This document shows positions 44,088 to 52,402 of a stretch of DNA of 64,000 nucleotides, piece by piece (position 1 is the stretch's first letter; every line of letters starts with the position of its first letter). The DNA is taken from assembly GCF_034676725.1 (NCBI RefSeq), contig NZ_JAUCBR010000004.1, forward strand, positions 1,937,501 to 2,001,500, given 5' to 3'. This DNA comes from Denitromonas sp. Its GTDB lineage: Bacteria; Pseudomonadota; Gammaproteobacteria; Burkholderiales; Rhodocyclaceae. Below the pieces are notes generated by a model. It saw nothing but the letters and a program-made list of their open reading frames with translations, had not been told where the DNA came from and did no database searches. The position numbers were made by a program, and so were the translations under genes.

Positions 44088-44438
44088 TTATATAACAGTT
44101 GATGCGGTATCGGCCGAGCGGGCGTGCACCGCCAGCCAGATGGTGCTCGCCTCGGTGCGCGCCACCCGGTGCTTGCAGCCTGCCGGCAGCAGCACCCAGT
44201 CGCCCGGCGTAAGCGCCTGCTCGTGGCCGTCGTCAAAGGCCAGCACGGCTGCGCCGCGCACCAGCAACACCCACTCGTCGTCTGCCTGTTCGTGCCAGAA
44301 GCCCGGCGGGCTCGCGTGGTGGTGCGAGACAATCCGCTCGATCCGCACCGCGCCATTGGCAAACAGCGGCCGAAAGTCTTCCTCCGCGCCGGGCGCGGGC
44401 AGGTCGGCAAAGAGCGAACCGTGGGCAGCGTCGGTCAT
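44088..44438 (-). CDS. Cupin-domain protein
   Basis: A 116-residue single-domain cupin. The start at 44438 (MTDAAHGSLFADLP) has GAGG seven bases upstream; an ATG at 44480 would add 14 residues. Motif 1 is GFWHEQADDEWVLLVRG and motif 2 is LTPGDWVLLPAGCKHRV, keeping most metal-ligand positions. Ligand or reaction unknown. Confidence 0.82.
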   Translation of the reverse strand: MTDAAHGSLFADLPAPGAEEDFRPLFANGAVRIERIVSHHHASPPGFWHEQADDEWVLLVRGAAVLAFDDGHEQALTPGDWVLLPAGCKHRVARTEASTIWLAVHARSADTASTVI

Positions 44439-44739
44439 GAGCCTCGCAGATGGGTCGGGCAACGAAATGATGCGCTGCAACCACTATAGACAGGATTCCA
44501 CCATAGCGGCGGATCGGGTGGGAGGGAATTCCTGCTACAGTCTGGGTAGTCGATACCTGAGGTATTGAGCCGGGCAGCCGGTGTTGACCGCTTGTGCCTT
44601 TGAACAGGGGATTGAATATGCAAACGACCTCGGCGTCGAGCCTGGCCAACCGGTCGGTGAGTCCGCTACGCGACCGAGTGCACGCGTGGCAGCCCGCCTC
44701 GCGTGCACTCGGCCGCGTTCAACCACGGTTGCCGGGCTG
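44439..44739. other. Leader region between cupin and LysR genes
   Basis: This 301-bp divergent region contains a 13-bp palindrome ATACCTGAGGTAT (44553-44565), a plausible LysR-type site. Further down is a strong hairpin: GAGTGCACGCG (44676-44686) pairs with CGCGTGCACTC (44700-44710), ending 29 bases before the LysR start. No T-run follows the hairpin. Confidence 0.55.
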
Positions 44740-45654
44740 ATGGACCGCTACACCGAAATCCGCAGCTTTGTGCTCTCCGCCGAAAAAGGCAGCTTCGCCG
44801 CTGCCGCGCTGGTCGAGGGCGTCACCCCCGTGGTCATGGGCCGCCGGCTCGACGCGCTGGAGCGCCGCCTCGGCGTGCGCCTCATGCACCGCTCCACCCG
44901 CGGCCTCAAGCTGACCGACCTGGGCGAGCAGTTCGTCGAGCAATGCCGCCAGTTGCTCAAGGACTTCGACGCCGCCGAGAGCAGCGTCAGCGCCGGCCGC
45001 TCGGATGTGCGCGGCCACCTCGTGGTCTCCGCCCCCGCCGGCTTCGGCCGCCGTCACATCGGCCCCCACGCCGCCGCCTTTGCCGCGCAATATCCCGAGC
45101 TGAAGCTGTCGTTCAACTTCACCGACAGCGTGGTCGACCTGGTGCGCGAAGGCTACGACATGGCCGTGCGCATCGGCGAACAGCTCGACCCCGACTATGT
45201 CGCCATCCCGCTCTACCCCAACCGCCGTGTCGTTTGCGGCACGCCTGACTACTTCACCCGCCACGGCACCCCGCAAACCCCCGAAGACCTCGCCCAGCAC
45301 AACTGCCTGGCCTTCAATCTGCAAGGCGGCCAGCAACGCGGCTGGACCTTCATGCGCGAGGGCAAGCGCTTCCCGCAGCGGGTGAATGGCAACCTCGACT
45401 GCAACGACGGCGAGATCCTGTTCGACTGGGTGCGCCAGGGCCTGGGCATCGCCTGGCGCTCCACCTGGGAAATCCAGCCCCAGCTCAGCGACGGCACCCT
45501 GGTGACCGTGCTCGACGACTTCGCCGTGCCGGGCTACCCCATCCAGGCGGTGTACCCGCAGCAGCGCTACCTGCCGGCGAAGATCCGCTGTTTTGTCGAG
45601 TATCTGCGTGAGGTGTATCAGCGGGACGGGTATTGGGAGGCAGGGGGTGGGTAG
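44740..45654 (+). CDS. LysR-family transcriptional regulator (DsdC/PecT-like branch)
   Basis: A 304-residue regulator; the start at 44740 (MDRYTEIRSFVLSAEKGSF) is the normal LysR N-terminus. HTH: GSFAAAALVEGVTPVVMGRRLDALERRLG. The effector domain contains GYDMAVRIGEQLDPDYVA and GLGIAWRSTWEI, typical of the large LysR group that often controls neighbouring oxidoreductases. It is divergent from the cupin gene. Confidence 0.87.
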   Translation: MDRYTEIRSFVLSAEKGSFAAAALVEGVTPVVMGRRLDALERRLGVRLMHRSTRGLKLTDLGEQFVEQCRQLLKDFDAAESSVSAGRSDVRGHLVVSAPAGFGRRHIGPHAAAFAAQYPELKLSFNFTDSVVDLVREGYDMAVRIGEQLDPDYVAIPLYPNRRVVCGTPDYFTRHGTPQTPEDLAQHNCLAFNLQGGQQRGWTFMREGKRFPQRVNGNLDCNDGEILFDWVRQGLGIAWRSTWEIQPQLSDGTLVTVLDDFAVPGYPIQAVYPQQRYLPAKIRCFVEYLREVYQRDGYWEAGGG

Positions 45655-45715
45655 TCGGGATGGGCACGGCGTTGCGTTCTTGCCAGCTTTTGCCAAGCCG
45701 ACTCGTCATGGTCCC

Positions 45716-45962
45716 ATGAGCACGATGCACATTGCCTGCCCGACAGCCTGAAATTCTTCGTGGAGCGGTGAGTGAATGCGGCTATGGCACCCGCGGCGAG
45801 TACGTGCGTGAGTTGATTCGCAAGGACCGGGACCGTCGGCGCTTGCGTGGGCTGCGACTGGCCGGCGCAGCCACAGCGCCCGCGGCGGAGGCCGGTGCCG
45901 TTTACGTCGGCGGTCTGCGCGACCGGAGCCGCAAGACTGGCAATCCGGCTTCTGGCGGGTGA
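45716..45962 (+). pseudogene. parD: Decayed ParD-type antitoxin gene
   Basis: Pieces in different frames spell the family pattern: MSTM..., then LPDSLKFFVER, then VSECGYGTRGEYVRELIRKD followed by RDRRRLRGLRL. At least two frameshifts interrupt it (near 45730-45735 and 45767-45770). It was a ribbon-helix-helix antitoxin of the ParDE family and is not translatable as one protein now. Confidence 0.72.
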
Positions 45963-46186
45963 GGGTCAAGCCCGTCGTCCCGCGCAAGCAGGTCAACGAG
46001 GACGCCGACGACGCGATCGCTTTTATCTCGATGACGCTTCCTCATCGGTCGCGCTGGGCTTCATTGACCCACTGGAACAGGCCTATACCCACATCGCCCG
46101 CCATTCCGGCGCGGGTTTGCCGCGTCATGGGCATGAATTGAGCCTGCCTGGCCTGCGCGCCTGGCGGCTGTCGGTCGGCCACGCCG
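45959..46186 (+). pseudogene. parE: Decayed ParE-type toxin gene
   Basis: It begins GTGA, overlapping the parD relic stop as in intact parDE. The first part reads KPVVPRKQVNEDADDAIAF; after a one-base frameshift near 46018-46024 it continues LDDASSSVALGFIDPLEQAY and HELSLPGLRAW. The normal C-terminal third is missing, and the sequence runs into the convergent methyltransferase gene. Function is lost. Confidence 0.72.
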
Positions 46187-46882
46187 TCAGTCGCGCCGCG
46201 CAAACCACGCATGGATCAACCCCGCCTGATAGAACATCACCGGTTCATCAAAGCCGGCCTCGGCGATGATCGCGGCCACCTGCGCCGGCGGCAGGACGGC
46301 GACGTCGCGGCGGTAGGCTTCGCGCATCTGCGCCACGCCGGCCGTGGGGATGTCGGCGGCGCGCATCATGTTTTCCCAGGTGGTGAGCAGCGCGGTGTAG
46401 GCAGTCGAATCGACATCCGAGGCGAGGTCGGAGCTGGCCAGCAGGCCGTCGGGCCGGAGCCTGGCGGCAATGCTGCGGAAGAAGTTGACGCGTGCGTTGC
46501 GGTCGGTGAGGAACTGCGAGACGAGAAAACTGGTGGCGGCGTCGAAGCTGCTCTGGTCGGGCAAGGTGGCGAGATAGCCTTCGTGGAAGGCGCAGCGCGA
46601 CAGGTAGCCGCCCGCCTCGGCCTTGCGGCGGCAGATGTCGAGCATGGCGCCGGAGGGCTCGACGGCGGTAAAGGTCCACCGGGGGTGGCGCTTGGCGAGG
46701 TAGTCGATCTCCTCGCCCGTGCCGGCGCCGACGCACAGGATGCGCGCCTGGGCCGGGAGGCCGGCAAAGACTGCTTCGAGCAGGAAGTGCAGCGCGTCGC
46801 GAATGGGGGCGGTCTTGGCCCAGCGAGTGTCATAGCCGGCGGCCTGTTGATCGAAGATGGCTTTGATGTTGTCGCTTTGCAT
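46187..46882 (-). CDS. Class I SAM-dependent methyltransferase
   Basis: A 231-residue protein. SAM motif I is ILCVGAGTGEEIDYLA, followed by VEPSGAMLDICRRKA and FDAATSFLVSQFL. Substrate unknown; the family includes small-molecule methylases. It stands alone on the - strand, 115 bases downstream of the aldo/keto reductase gene. Confidence 0.85.
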   Translation of the reverse strand: MQSDNIKAIFDQQAAGYDTRWAKTAPIRDALHFLLEAVFAGLPAQARILCVGAGTGEEIDYLAKRHPRWTFTAVEPSGAMLDICRRKAEAGGYLSRCAFHEGYLATLPDQSSFDAATSFLVSQFLTDRNARVNFFRSIAARLRPDGLLASSDLASDVDSTAYTALLTTWENMMRAADIPTAGVAQMREAYRRDVAVLPPAQVAAIIAEAGFDEPVMFYQAGLIHAWFARRD

Positions 46883-46997
46883 GGCGTGGCCTCGAGGGGT
46901 GTCGCGCCTGATTGTAGGCCATCAGCATTACGGTCATTGTTGCGCGCTGGCTGCAGCGGATCGATGGCCGCCGGGGGCAGGGCAGCGCTCGGCGTGG

Positions 46998-47939
46998 TCA
47001 GAGCCGGTCGAAGTGCTCGGTCATGGTCCGTCGCAGGGCCGCATCCGGCAATGGGCCGTGCAGCGCGCCCATGTTCTCGCGCATGTGGGCGGGCTGCGAG
47101 GTGGCGGGAATGGCGCAGGTGACGGCGGGGTGCGAGATGACGAACTTGAGGAAGACCTGCGCCCAGCTCGTGCAGCCGATCTCGGCGGCATAGCCGGGCA
47201 GGGGGTGGCCGCGTACGCGGTTGAACAGGTCACCGCCGTCGAAGGGGCGGTTGATGATGACGGCGCAGCCGTGCTCGGCGGCCAGCGGCAGCAGGCGGGT
47301 GTCGGCGGCGCGGTGGGCGAGGTTATAGGTCAGCTGTACGAAGTCGAGTGCTTCGTTGCGGATCAGCGCGGCGAGGTCGTCATGTCGCCGGCCGTGCGAG
47401 GTGGTGATGCCGAGGTAGCGGATCTGCCCCTCGGCTTTCATGCGCCGCAGGGTGGGCAGGTGGGCGTCCCAGTCGAGCAGGTTGTGCACCTGCATGAGGT
47501 CGAAACGCGGCAGACCCCACAGGTCGAGCGAGCGGGCCATCTGCTGCTCGCCCATCCATTGCCCGGGCGTCCATACCTTGGTGGCCGAGAACAGCGCCGC
47601 GGCGCCCGGGCTTTGTGGCAGCAATTCGCCGAGTACCGCCTCGGCGCTGCCGTACATGGGCGAGGAGTCGATGAGCCGGCCGCCGGCGGTGAAGAAGGCT
47701 TGCAGCACCTGCCAGCGGGTGGTGAGGGCGTCGCTGGGCACCGGCGACCTGCCCCGTGCCACGTCAAAGGTGATCCAGGTGCCCATGCCGAGCGCCGGCA
47801 GGCGTTCGCCGCTGGCGGGGATGGGGCGGGTGTGGATGGACGGGGCGGCGGCCAGCCGGCGCGGTGCACCCATGGCACTGGCCAGGGCCGCTGCGAGCAG
47901 CCGGCGCCGGTCGGCGTTGATGGGGCGGGTGGGTGGCAT
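46998..47939 (-). CDS. Exported aldo/keto reductase (Tat-type signal)
   Basis: A 313-residue AKR. The N-terminus RRRLLAAALASAMGAPRRLAAA resembles a twin-arginine signal. The catalytic tetrad is visible: Asp and Tyr in LIDSSPMYGSAE, Lys in FSATKVWTP and His in LMQVHNLLDWD. NADPH-dependent reduction in the periplasm is unusual but known for some Tat-exported AKRs that carry cofactor with them. It lies 10 bases after the TIR gene, so the pair is probably one operon. Confidence 0.83.
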   Translation of the reverse strand: MPPTRPINADRRRLLAAALASAMGAPRRLAAAPSIHTRPIPASGERLPALGMGTWITFDVARGRSPVPSDALTTRWQVLQAFFTAGGRLIDSSPMYGSAEAVLGELLPQSPGAAALFSATKVWTPGQWMGEQQMARSLDLWGLPRFDLMQVHNLLDWDAHLPTLRRMKAEGQIRYLGITTSHGRRHDDLAALIRNEALDFVQLTYNLAHRAADTRLLPLAAEHGCAVIINRPFDGGDLFNRVRGHPLPGYAAEIGCTSWAQVFLKFVISHPAVTCAIPATSQPAHMRENMGALHGPLPDAALRRTMTEHFDRL

Positions 47940-47949
47940 GTGTGCGCGA

Positions 47950-48519
47950 CTACTTCGGCCGCCAGGCGCTGGTGAGCGAGTCCAGCCAGGCGAGGTAGAG
48001 CTTCATCGGGCCGTTGAGCATGAACTCGGTGGCGACCTCGGGCTGGCCGAACTCGGGGGCCTTGTCGGCGGTGATCCCGGCCATGTCCTGCATGGCGCGA
48101 AGGTCGGCCGGGCGGATGGGGGCGGCGCGAGCCTCGCCGAGCAGCGTGTCGAGGCGCGCCTGTGCGGTGGCCGGCGACAGGGCTTCGTAGAGGTGCAGGT
48201 ACTCTTGCGCCGCCTTGGCGCGCAGCGCGCGTTGGGTAAAGGGCCAGAGCACCGCGCGGCCGATGACGCCATGGGCCAGACCGAGCTCCCAGGGCATCCA
48301 GCGGGAGTTGACCGAGGTCTCGGAGAAGGCAAAAACCAGCAGTCGGCACTGGCGCAGGCGGCCGACCAGGCGGTCGGCCAGGGCGCGGTCAGGCAGTTGC
48401 GAGAGGGCGGCGTCCTTGAAGTCGACGTAGACCGTAAAGCCCCAGACTTCGAGGCGCTTGACCAGGGTGCGTGCGCGGGCTTCGTCCTGGTGGGCGTGCG
48501 AGAGGAAAATGTCGAACAT
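47950..48519 (-). CDS. TIR-domain protein
   Basis: A 189-residue protein with a TIR fold at residues 1-110. FDIFLSHAHQDEARA forms strand A and the box-1-like loop, GFTVYVDF follows, and SRWMPWELGLAHG carries the conserved Glu (E78) used for NAD cleavage by TIR enzymes. The C-terminal 75 residues have no known domain. Bacterial TIR proteins serve in phage defence (NADase or cyclic ADP-ribose signalling) or as effectors; none of their usual partners is adjacent. It is the first gene of a pair with an AKR. Confidence 0.78.
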   Translation of the reverse strand: MFDIFLSHAHQDEARARTLVKRLEVWGFTVYVDFKDAALSQLPDRALADRLVGRLRQCRLLVFAFSETSVNSRWMPWELGLAHGVIGRAVLWPFTQRALRAKAAQEYLHLYEALSPATAQARLDTLLGEARAAPIRPADLRAMQDMAGITADKAPEFGQPEVATEFMLNGPMKLYLAWLDSLTSAWRPK

Positions 48520-48869
48520 GATGGCTGTCCTGTGGGGCGCCCGGTGGGAGCGTCGTGTTCACTATAGACAGGGGGGCTGGCGTGGCGGGCTGCACGGCCC
48601 AACGGTAAAAAAAGCAAAGGCCCGCTGGACGCGGGCCTTTGCCTTGGTTGGTGAGCCGGTTCCGGGGGTGTTGAACGGGCACATGACATTTCGGGTTGAA
48701 ATGCGATCTTCACGCACGGCGGCGGAGTGGGCCTGGGGCCGGCGGCGGGTGGCTGCCGGTGTCCGTGTTGATCTGTTGGATGCATTTGACCTGAAAACCA
48801 ATTATCTGAAAAACACTGAATCAAGATGCAGCTATCGTGAAACGCGATGGATGTGTAGGATGGCGCGCT
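48520..48869. other. Gene-free stretch with orphan terminator
   Basis: This 350-bp region lies between the TIR gene (-) and a LysR gene (+). It contains a strong - strand terminator at 48607-48642 and an AT-rich segment near 48780-48840. No convincing protein gene; it could encode a small RNA on the - strand. Confidence 0.5.
48607..48642 (-). terminator. Orphan Rho-independent terminator
   Basis: GCAAAGGCCCGC (48642-48631 on the - strand) pairs over 12 bp with GCGGGCCTTTGC (48625-48614), followed by TTTTTTT. There is no annotated - strand gene upstream of it. Confidence 0.75.
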
Positions 48870-49808
48870 ATGGAACTGCGTCAGCTGCGTTACTTCTCCG
48901 CGATTGCCAAGCACGGCAGCTTTTCGAAAGCGGCCGAGCAGGTCTTCGTGGCGCAGTCGGCGTTGAGCCATCAGCTGGCGCAGCTGGAGGATGAGCTGGG
49001 CGTGCGGCTGCTGCATCGCTCACGGCGGGGGGTCGCGCTGACCGAAGCGGGGCGCATCTTCCTGGCGCATGCAACGGCCATCCTGCGGCAGGTGGATGAC
49101 GCCCGCGCGAGCGTGATGAACGCCGCCGGCGAGCCGAGCGGCAAGGTGGTGTTCGGCGTGCCGCACAGTGCGTCGAACGCGCTGGCGCTACCGCTGCTGC
49201 AGGCGGTGCAGCGCGCTTTGCCCAAGGTGGAGCTGGAGCTCACCGAGGAGCTGACCGGCAACCTGGTGCCTCAGCTGCGCAGCGGGCAGATCAACCTGGC
49301 GGTGCTGTTCGATGACGGCACGCTGGGTGAGTTCGAGCAGACGGCCTTGCTCGACGAACAGCTGTCACTGATCTCGCCGGCCACCGCCGCGGACCGCCCG
49401 CTGGCGGCGGTGAGCCTGAAGCAGGCGCTGGCCCTGCCGCTGATCCTGCCGGCGCATCCGCATGGCGTGCGCCCGATCATCGAGTCGGCGGCGCGCGCCC
49501 ATGGCCTGCCGGCGCCCAATGTGGTGGCCGACATCAGCTCGATCAGCATTTTGCGCACGACGATGCTGGCCGGCATGGGGCATACGCTGCTGCCGGTGAT
49601 GCCGCTGCAGCATGACCTGGCCAGCGGCGCGCTGTGTGCGGTGCCGGTGGCGCCAGCGCTGACCCGTCGGCTGGTGCTGTGCGCTTCGCGGCACATCCCG
49701 CTGTCGACCGCCGCCACGGCGGTGCTGCAGCTGACCGTGGCGCTGACGCAGACGCTGTGCGCCGAGGGAGCGTGGCCGGGTGCGGCGCCGGTGGCGGAGG
49801 CGCCCTGA
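48870..49808 (+). CDS. LysR-family transcriptional regulator (Nac/Cbl-like)
   Basis: A 312-residue regulator; the start at 48870 (MELRQLRYFSAIAKHGSF) is the standard LysR opening. HTH: GSFSKAAEQVFVAQSALSHQLAQLEDELG. The effector domain (GKVVFGVPHSASNAL, ELTEELTGNLVPQLRSGQINLAVLF) resembles the nitrogen-assimilation-control branch. It converges with the dehalogenase-like gene three bases away. Confidence 0.86.
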   Translation: MELRQLRYFSAIAKHGSFSKAAEQVFVAQSALSHQLAQLEDELGVRLLHRSRRGVALTEAGRIFLAHATAILRQVDDARASVMNAAGEPSGKVVFGVPHSASNALALPLLQAVQRALPKVELELTEELTGNLVPQLRSGQINLAVLFDDGTLGEFEQTALLDEQLSLISPATAADRPLAAVSLKQALALPLILPAHPHGVRPIIESAARAHGLPAPNVVADISSISILRTTMLAGMGHTLLPVMPLQHDLASGALCAVPVAPALTRRLVLCASRHIPLSTAATAVLQLTVALTQTLCAEGAWPGAAPVAEAP

Positions 49809-49811
49809 CCC

Positions 49812-50510
49812 TCAGCCGGCCTTCCAGCGCTGGATGATCTGCTCGGCCAGCTCGCCCAGTGCCGGCGCGCTCAGGTCGGGCGCCGGCAGCTTGGCGGCCG
49901 GCAGCATGGCGTTGTGCGGCCGGGTGAGCAGCGCGCCGTGGCAGCCGGCGGCCTGGGCGCCCACCGTATCCCACAGATGGCAGGCGATGAGGCACAGATC
50001 GGACATCTCAACACCGAGCTGATCGGCCACCTGCCGGTAGGTCTCGGGCGCCGGCTTGAACTTCTGCACCGCCTCGACACTGAAGGACCGTTCGAAGAAC
50101 TCGCTGATGCCGGCGCGCTCGAGCGGCGTGGGCGAGGCGCCGCTGGCCGAGTTGGTCAGCGTCACCATGCGGAAGCCGGCCTCGCGCAGCCGGGTGAGCG
50201 CGGGGGCTACATCGGGGTGGGCCGGCATGCTGCCCATGCGCGCTTTGAGTTCGTCGATGTCGCTGTCGGCGAGGGCAACGCCCCGGATGGTGGCGACCAT
50301 GCGCAGCGTGCCGACGCCGAGTTCGCCAAAGGGTGTGTACAGGCCCGACAGCGTCAGGGTCTGCGAGTAAAGGATGAGTTGCGCGAACCACTCCCGGAGT
50401 ACAGCCGGGTCGCCGAAGATGCGCTTGAACAGCGGGGCGAGCGTGGTGATGTCGAGCAGTGTTTCGTTGACGTCGAAGACGAGGATCGGGGGCGGGGTGT
50501 GGTGGGGCAT
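49812..50510 (-). CDS. Haloacid dehalogenase type II-like hydrolase
   Basis: A 232-residue HAD-superfamily protein of the L-2-haloacid dehalogenase group. The nucleophile is Asp13 in VFDVNETLLD; Thr/Ser is in TLTNSA, Lys in KFKPAPETY and acid in CHLWDTVGAQAAG. True dehalogenation of 2-haloacids or a related phosphatase activity are both possible; the TLTNSA and DVNET signatures favour the dehalogenase branch. Confidence 0.87.
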   Translation of the reverse strand: MPHHTPPPILVFDVNETLLDITTLAPLFKRIFGDPAVLREWFAQLILYSQTLTLSGLYTPFGELGVGTLRMVATIRGVALADSDIDELKARMGSMPAHPDVAPALTRLREAGFRMVTLTNSASGASPTPLERAGISEFFERSFSVEAVQKFKPAPETYRQVADQLGVEMSDLCLIACHLWDTVGAQAAGCHGALLTRPHNAMLPAAKLPAPDLSAPALGELAEQIIQRWKAG

Positions 50511-50706
50511 GGGACCTCCATCTCGGGCGGCCGCCGCCCGGCCGGCCCAGTGTAACCGCCCCGCCGGTGCGACGGGTTGCGGCGGTGTTGGCGAGTGCGT
50601 ATCCAGCGTATCGAGAGAAGCGACCGCGGCGGGAATTCCCGCTGGTGTCGCGAGCGTCTACTGTTAACGCATTCACTGCCTTTGGGCGATGTCACCGGAG
50701 ACGCCA

Positions 50707-51129
50707 ATGCGCCATCTTGCAATCGATGTGGGCCCCCATCACTTCGTGGCCCGCCTGGAAGAGGCGGCTGCGCCGAAGACCTGCGCCGCCTTCTTGCGCC
50801 TGCTGCCCTTTGCCAACCAGGCCATCCATTCGCGCTGGAGCGGCGAGGCGGTGTGGGTGCCGCTGGGCGATTTCGATACCGGGCTGGGCTTCGAGAACCA
50901 CACCAGCCACCCCTCGCGCGGCGACGTGCTGCTCTATCCGGGCGGGTTTTCCGAAACCGAGATTCTGTTTGCCTATGGCAATAGCTGCTTCGCCAGCAAG
51001 ATGGGGCAGCTGGCGGGTAACCACTTCCTGACCGTGGTCGAGGGCAGCGAGCAGTTGATGGAGATGGGCCGCCGGGTGTTGTGGCAGGGCGCGCAGGCGA
51101 TCCGCTTCAGCGACCTGGGCGAGCGCTGA
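50707..51129 (+). CDS. DUF3830 (cyclophilin-like fold) protein
   Basis: A 140-residue protein starting at ATG 50707 behind GGAG. Segments FLRLLPFANQAIHSRWSGEAVW and DVLLYPGGFSETEILFAYG match the DUF3830 family, which has a cyclophilin-like barrel. Members often occur near transporter or amidohydrolase genes; function unknown. It is followed after 26 bases by the GlcG-like gene, probably in one operon. Confidence 0.78.
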   Translation: MRHLAIDVGPHHFVARLEEAAAPKTCAAFLRLLPFANQAIHSRWSGEAVWVPLGDFDTGLGFENHTSHPSRGDVLLYPGGFSETEILFAYGNSCFASKMGQLAGNHFLTVVEGSEQLMEMGRRVLWQGAQAIRFSDLGER

Positions 51130-51155
51130 GCGATGACAATACGAAGGAGCACCCC

Positions 51156-51560
51156 ATGAAAACGATCCGCATGCTGACGCTGGACGACGTCAAGCGCATC
51201 GCCGCGGCGGCCGAGGCCGAAGCCGTGGCCAAGCAGTGGGCGGTGAGCATCGCCGTGTGCGATGCCGGCGGCCACGCCCTGTGGCTGCAGCGCATGGACG
51301 GCGCGCCGCTGATGAGCGCCGCGGTGGCGCCCGAGAAGGCGCGCACCTGCGTGCTCACCGGCAAGCCCAGCAAGGTGTTCGAAGACATGGTCAATACCGG
51401 CCGCATCGCCGCCCTGTCGATGCCGGTGGTGCCGCTCGAAGGCGGCGAGCCGATCGTGGTCGATGGGGTGGTGGTTGGTGCGGTGGGGGTCTCCGGCGTC
51501 ACGGCCGGCGAGGACGCCCAGGTGGCGCGCGCCGGGGTGGCGGCGCTGGGCAGCGCTTGA
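51156..51560 (+). CDS. GlcG/HbpS-like haem-binding domain protein
   Basis: A 134-residue protein (start MKTIRMLTLDDVKRIAA after AAGGAG). The GlcG fold is shown by AAEAEAVAKQWAVSIAVCDAGGH, RTCVLTGKPSKVFED and the closing VVGAVGVSGVTAGEDAQVARAG. The family binds haem or small acids and accompanies glycolate and aromatic catabolism genes. Confidence 0.85.
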   Translation: MKTIRMLTLDDVKRIAAAAEAEAVAKQWAVSIAVCDAGGHALWLQRMDGAPLMSAAVAPEKARTCVLTGKPSKVFEDMVNTGRIAALSMPVVPLEGGEPIVVDGVVVGAVGVSGVTAGEDAQVARAGVAALGSA

Positions 51561-51576
51561 TCAGGCGGCGCACGGC

Positions 51577-51662
51577 GTAGGGCGGATAAGCGCAGCGCAT
51601 CCGCCATCGGTGCCCCATCGGTGCGGTGTTTGGCGGATGCGCCTTCGGCTTATCCGCCCTAC
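51577..51662. repeat. 86-bp palindromic repeat element
   Basis: The same family as 23769-23854. Together with 52313-52398 it flanks paaY; the outer arms of the two copies are inverted relative to each other. Confidence 0.85.
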
Positions 51663-51689
51663 GAGTACGCCGCCCGACGCCGGGTGGGC

Positions 51690-52298
51690 TCAGCCGCCTT
51701 TCTTGAGGTCCACCAGCGGCACCACGCTGTCGTCGAACTTGAGCCGTTCGCGGCCCGGCTCCATCTCGGTGAGCGGCGCACAGGGCTTGAGCGTGGCCAG
51801 GCAGCGCTCGGTCAGCTCCTGGTAGGTTCGGGTGCCGTCGCTCTTCCAGGCAATTTCCTGCTCGGACAGCTCGCGCATCACCTTGGCCGGCATGCCGGCC
51901 ACCAGATGACGGGCGGGCAGCACCATGCCGGCCTTCACAAAGGCGCAGGCGGCGACGATGGTGGCTTCGCCAACCACGGCATTGTCCATGACCACGGCGT
52001 TCATGCCGATAAGCGCGTTCTTGCCGACACGGCAGCCGTGCAGCACGGCGCCGTGGCCGACATGTCCGTCTTCCTCGATCACCGTGTCGGTGCCGGGAAA
52101 GCCGTGCATCACGCAGGTGTCCTGCACATTCGAGCCGGCTTCGAGCACGATGCGGCCGAAGTCGCCGCGCAGCGAGGCGAGCGGGGCGACGTAGCAGTGC
52201 GGGCCGATGATGACGTCGCCGATCAGCACGGCATCGGGATGCACGAAGGCGGTGGGGTGGATGACCGGTTTGAGGCCGTCGATTTCATAGCAGGGCAT
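51690..52298 (-). CDS. paaY: PaaY, hexapeptide-repeat thioesterase of phenylacetate pathway
   Basis: A 202-residue left-handed beta-helix protein related to gamma-carbonic anhydrases. Hexapeptide repeats run from residue about 15 to 125 (IGDVIIGPHCYVAPLASLRGD), with His residues in MHGFPGTD and GHVGHGAVLHG for metal. PaaY hydrolyses trapped CoA thioesters that would otherwise block the pathway. It follows paaN on the - strand with a palindromic repeat in between. Confidence 0.9.
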   Translation of the reverse strand: MPCYEIDGLKPVIHPTAFVHPDAVLIGDVIIGPHCYVAPLASLRGDFGRIVLEAGSNVQDTCVMHGFPGTDTVIEEDGHVGHGAVLHGCRVGKNALIGMNAVVMDNAVVGEATIVAACAFVKAGMVLPARHLVAGMPAKVMRELSEQEIAWKSDGTRTYQELTERCLATLKPCAPLTEMEPGRERLKFDDSVVPLVDLKKGG

Positions 52299-52312
52299 GG
52301 TGGGCGTCCTTG

Positions 52313-52398
52313 GTAGGGCGGATAAGCCGAAGGCGCATCCGCCATCGGTGCCTCGTCGGGGCGGTGTTTGGCGGATGCGCTGCGCTTATCCGCCCTAC
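52313..52398. repeat. 86-bp palindromic repeat element
   Basis: A copy between paaN and paaY. The central part matches 51577-51662 in direct orientation, and the outer arms are swapped. Confidence 0.85.
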
Positions 52399-52402
52399 AT
52401 GC

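Noticed and set aside
45847..46269. A 140-residue + strand frame considered as an intact gene
   Set aside because: Only its middle matches ParE. The start is in the parD relic and the end runs antisense into the methyltransferase gene, so it is a frameshifted remnant.
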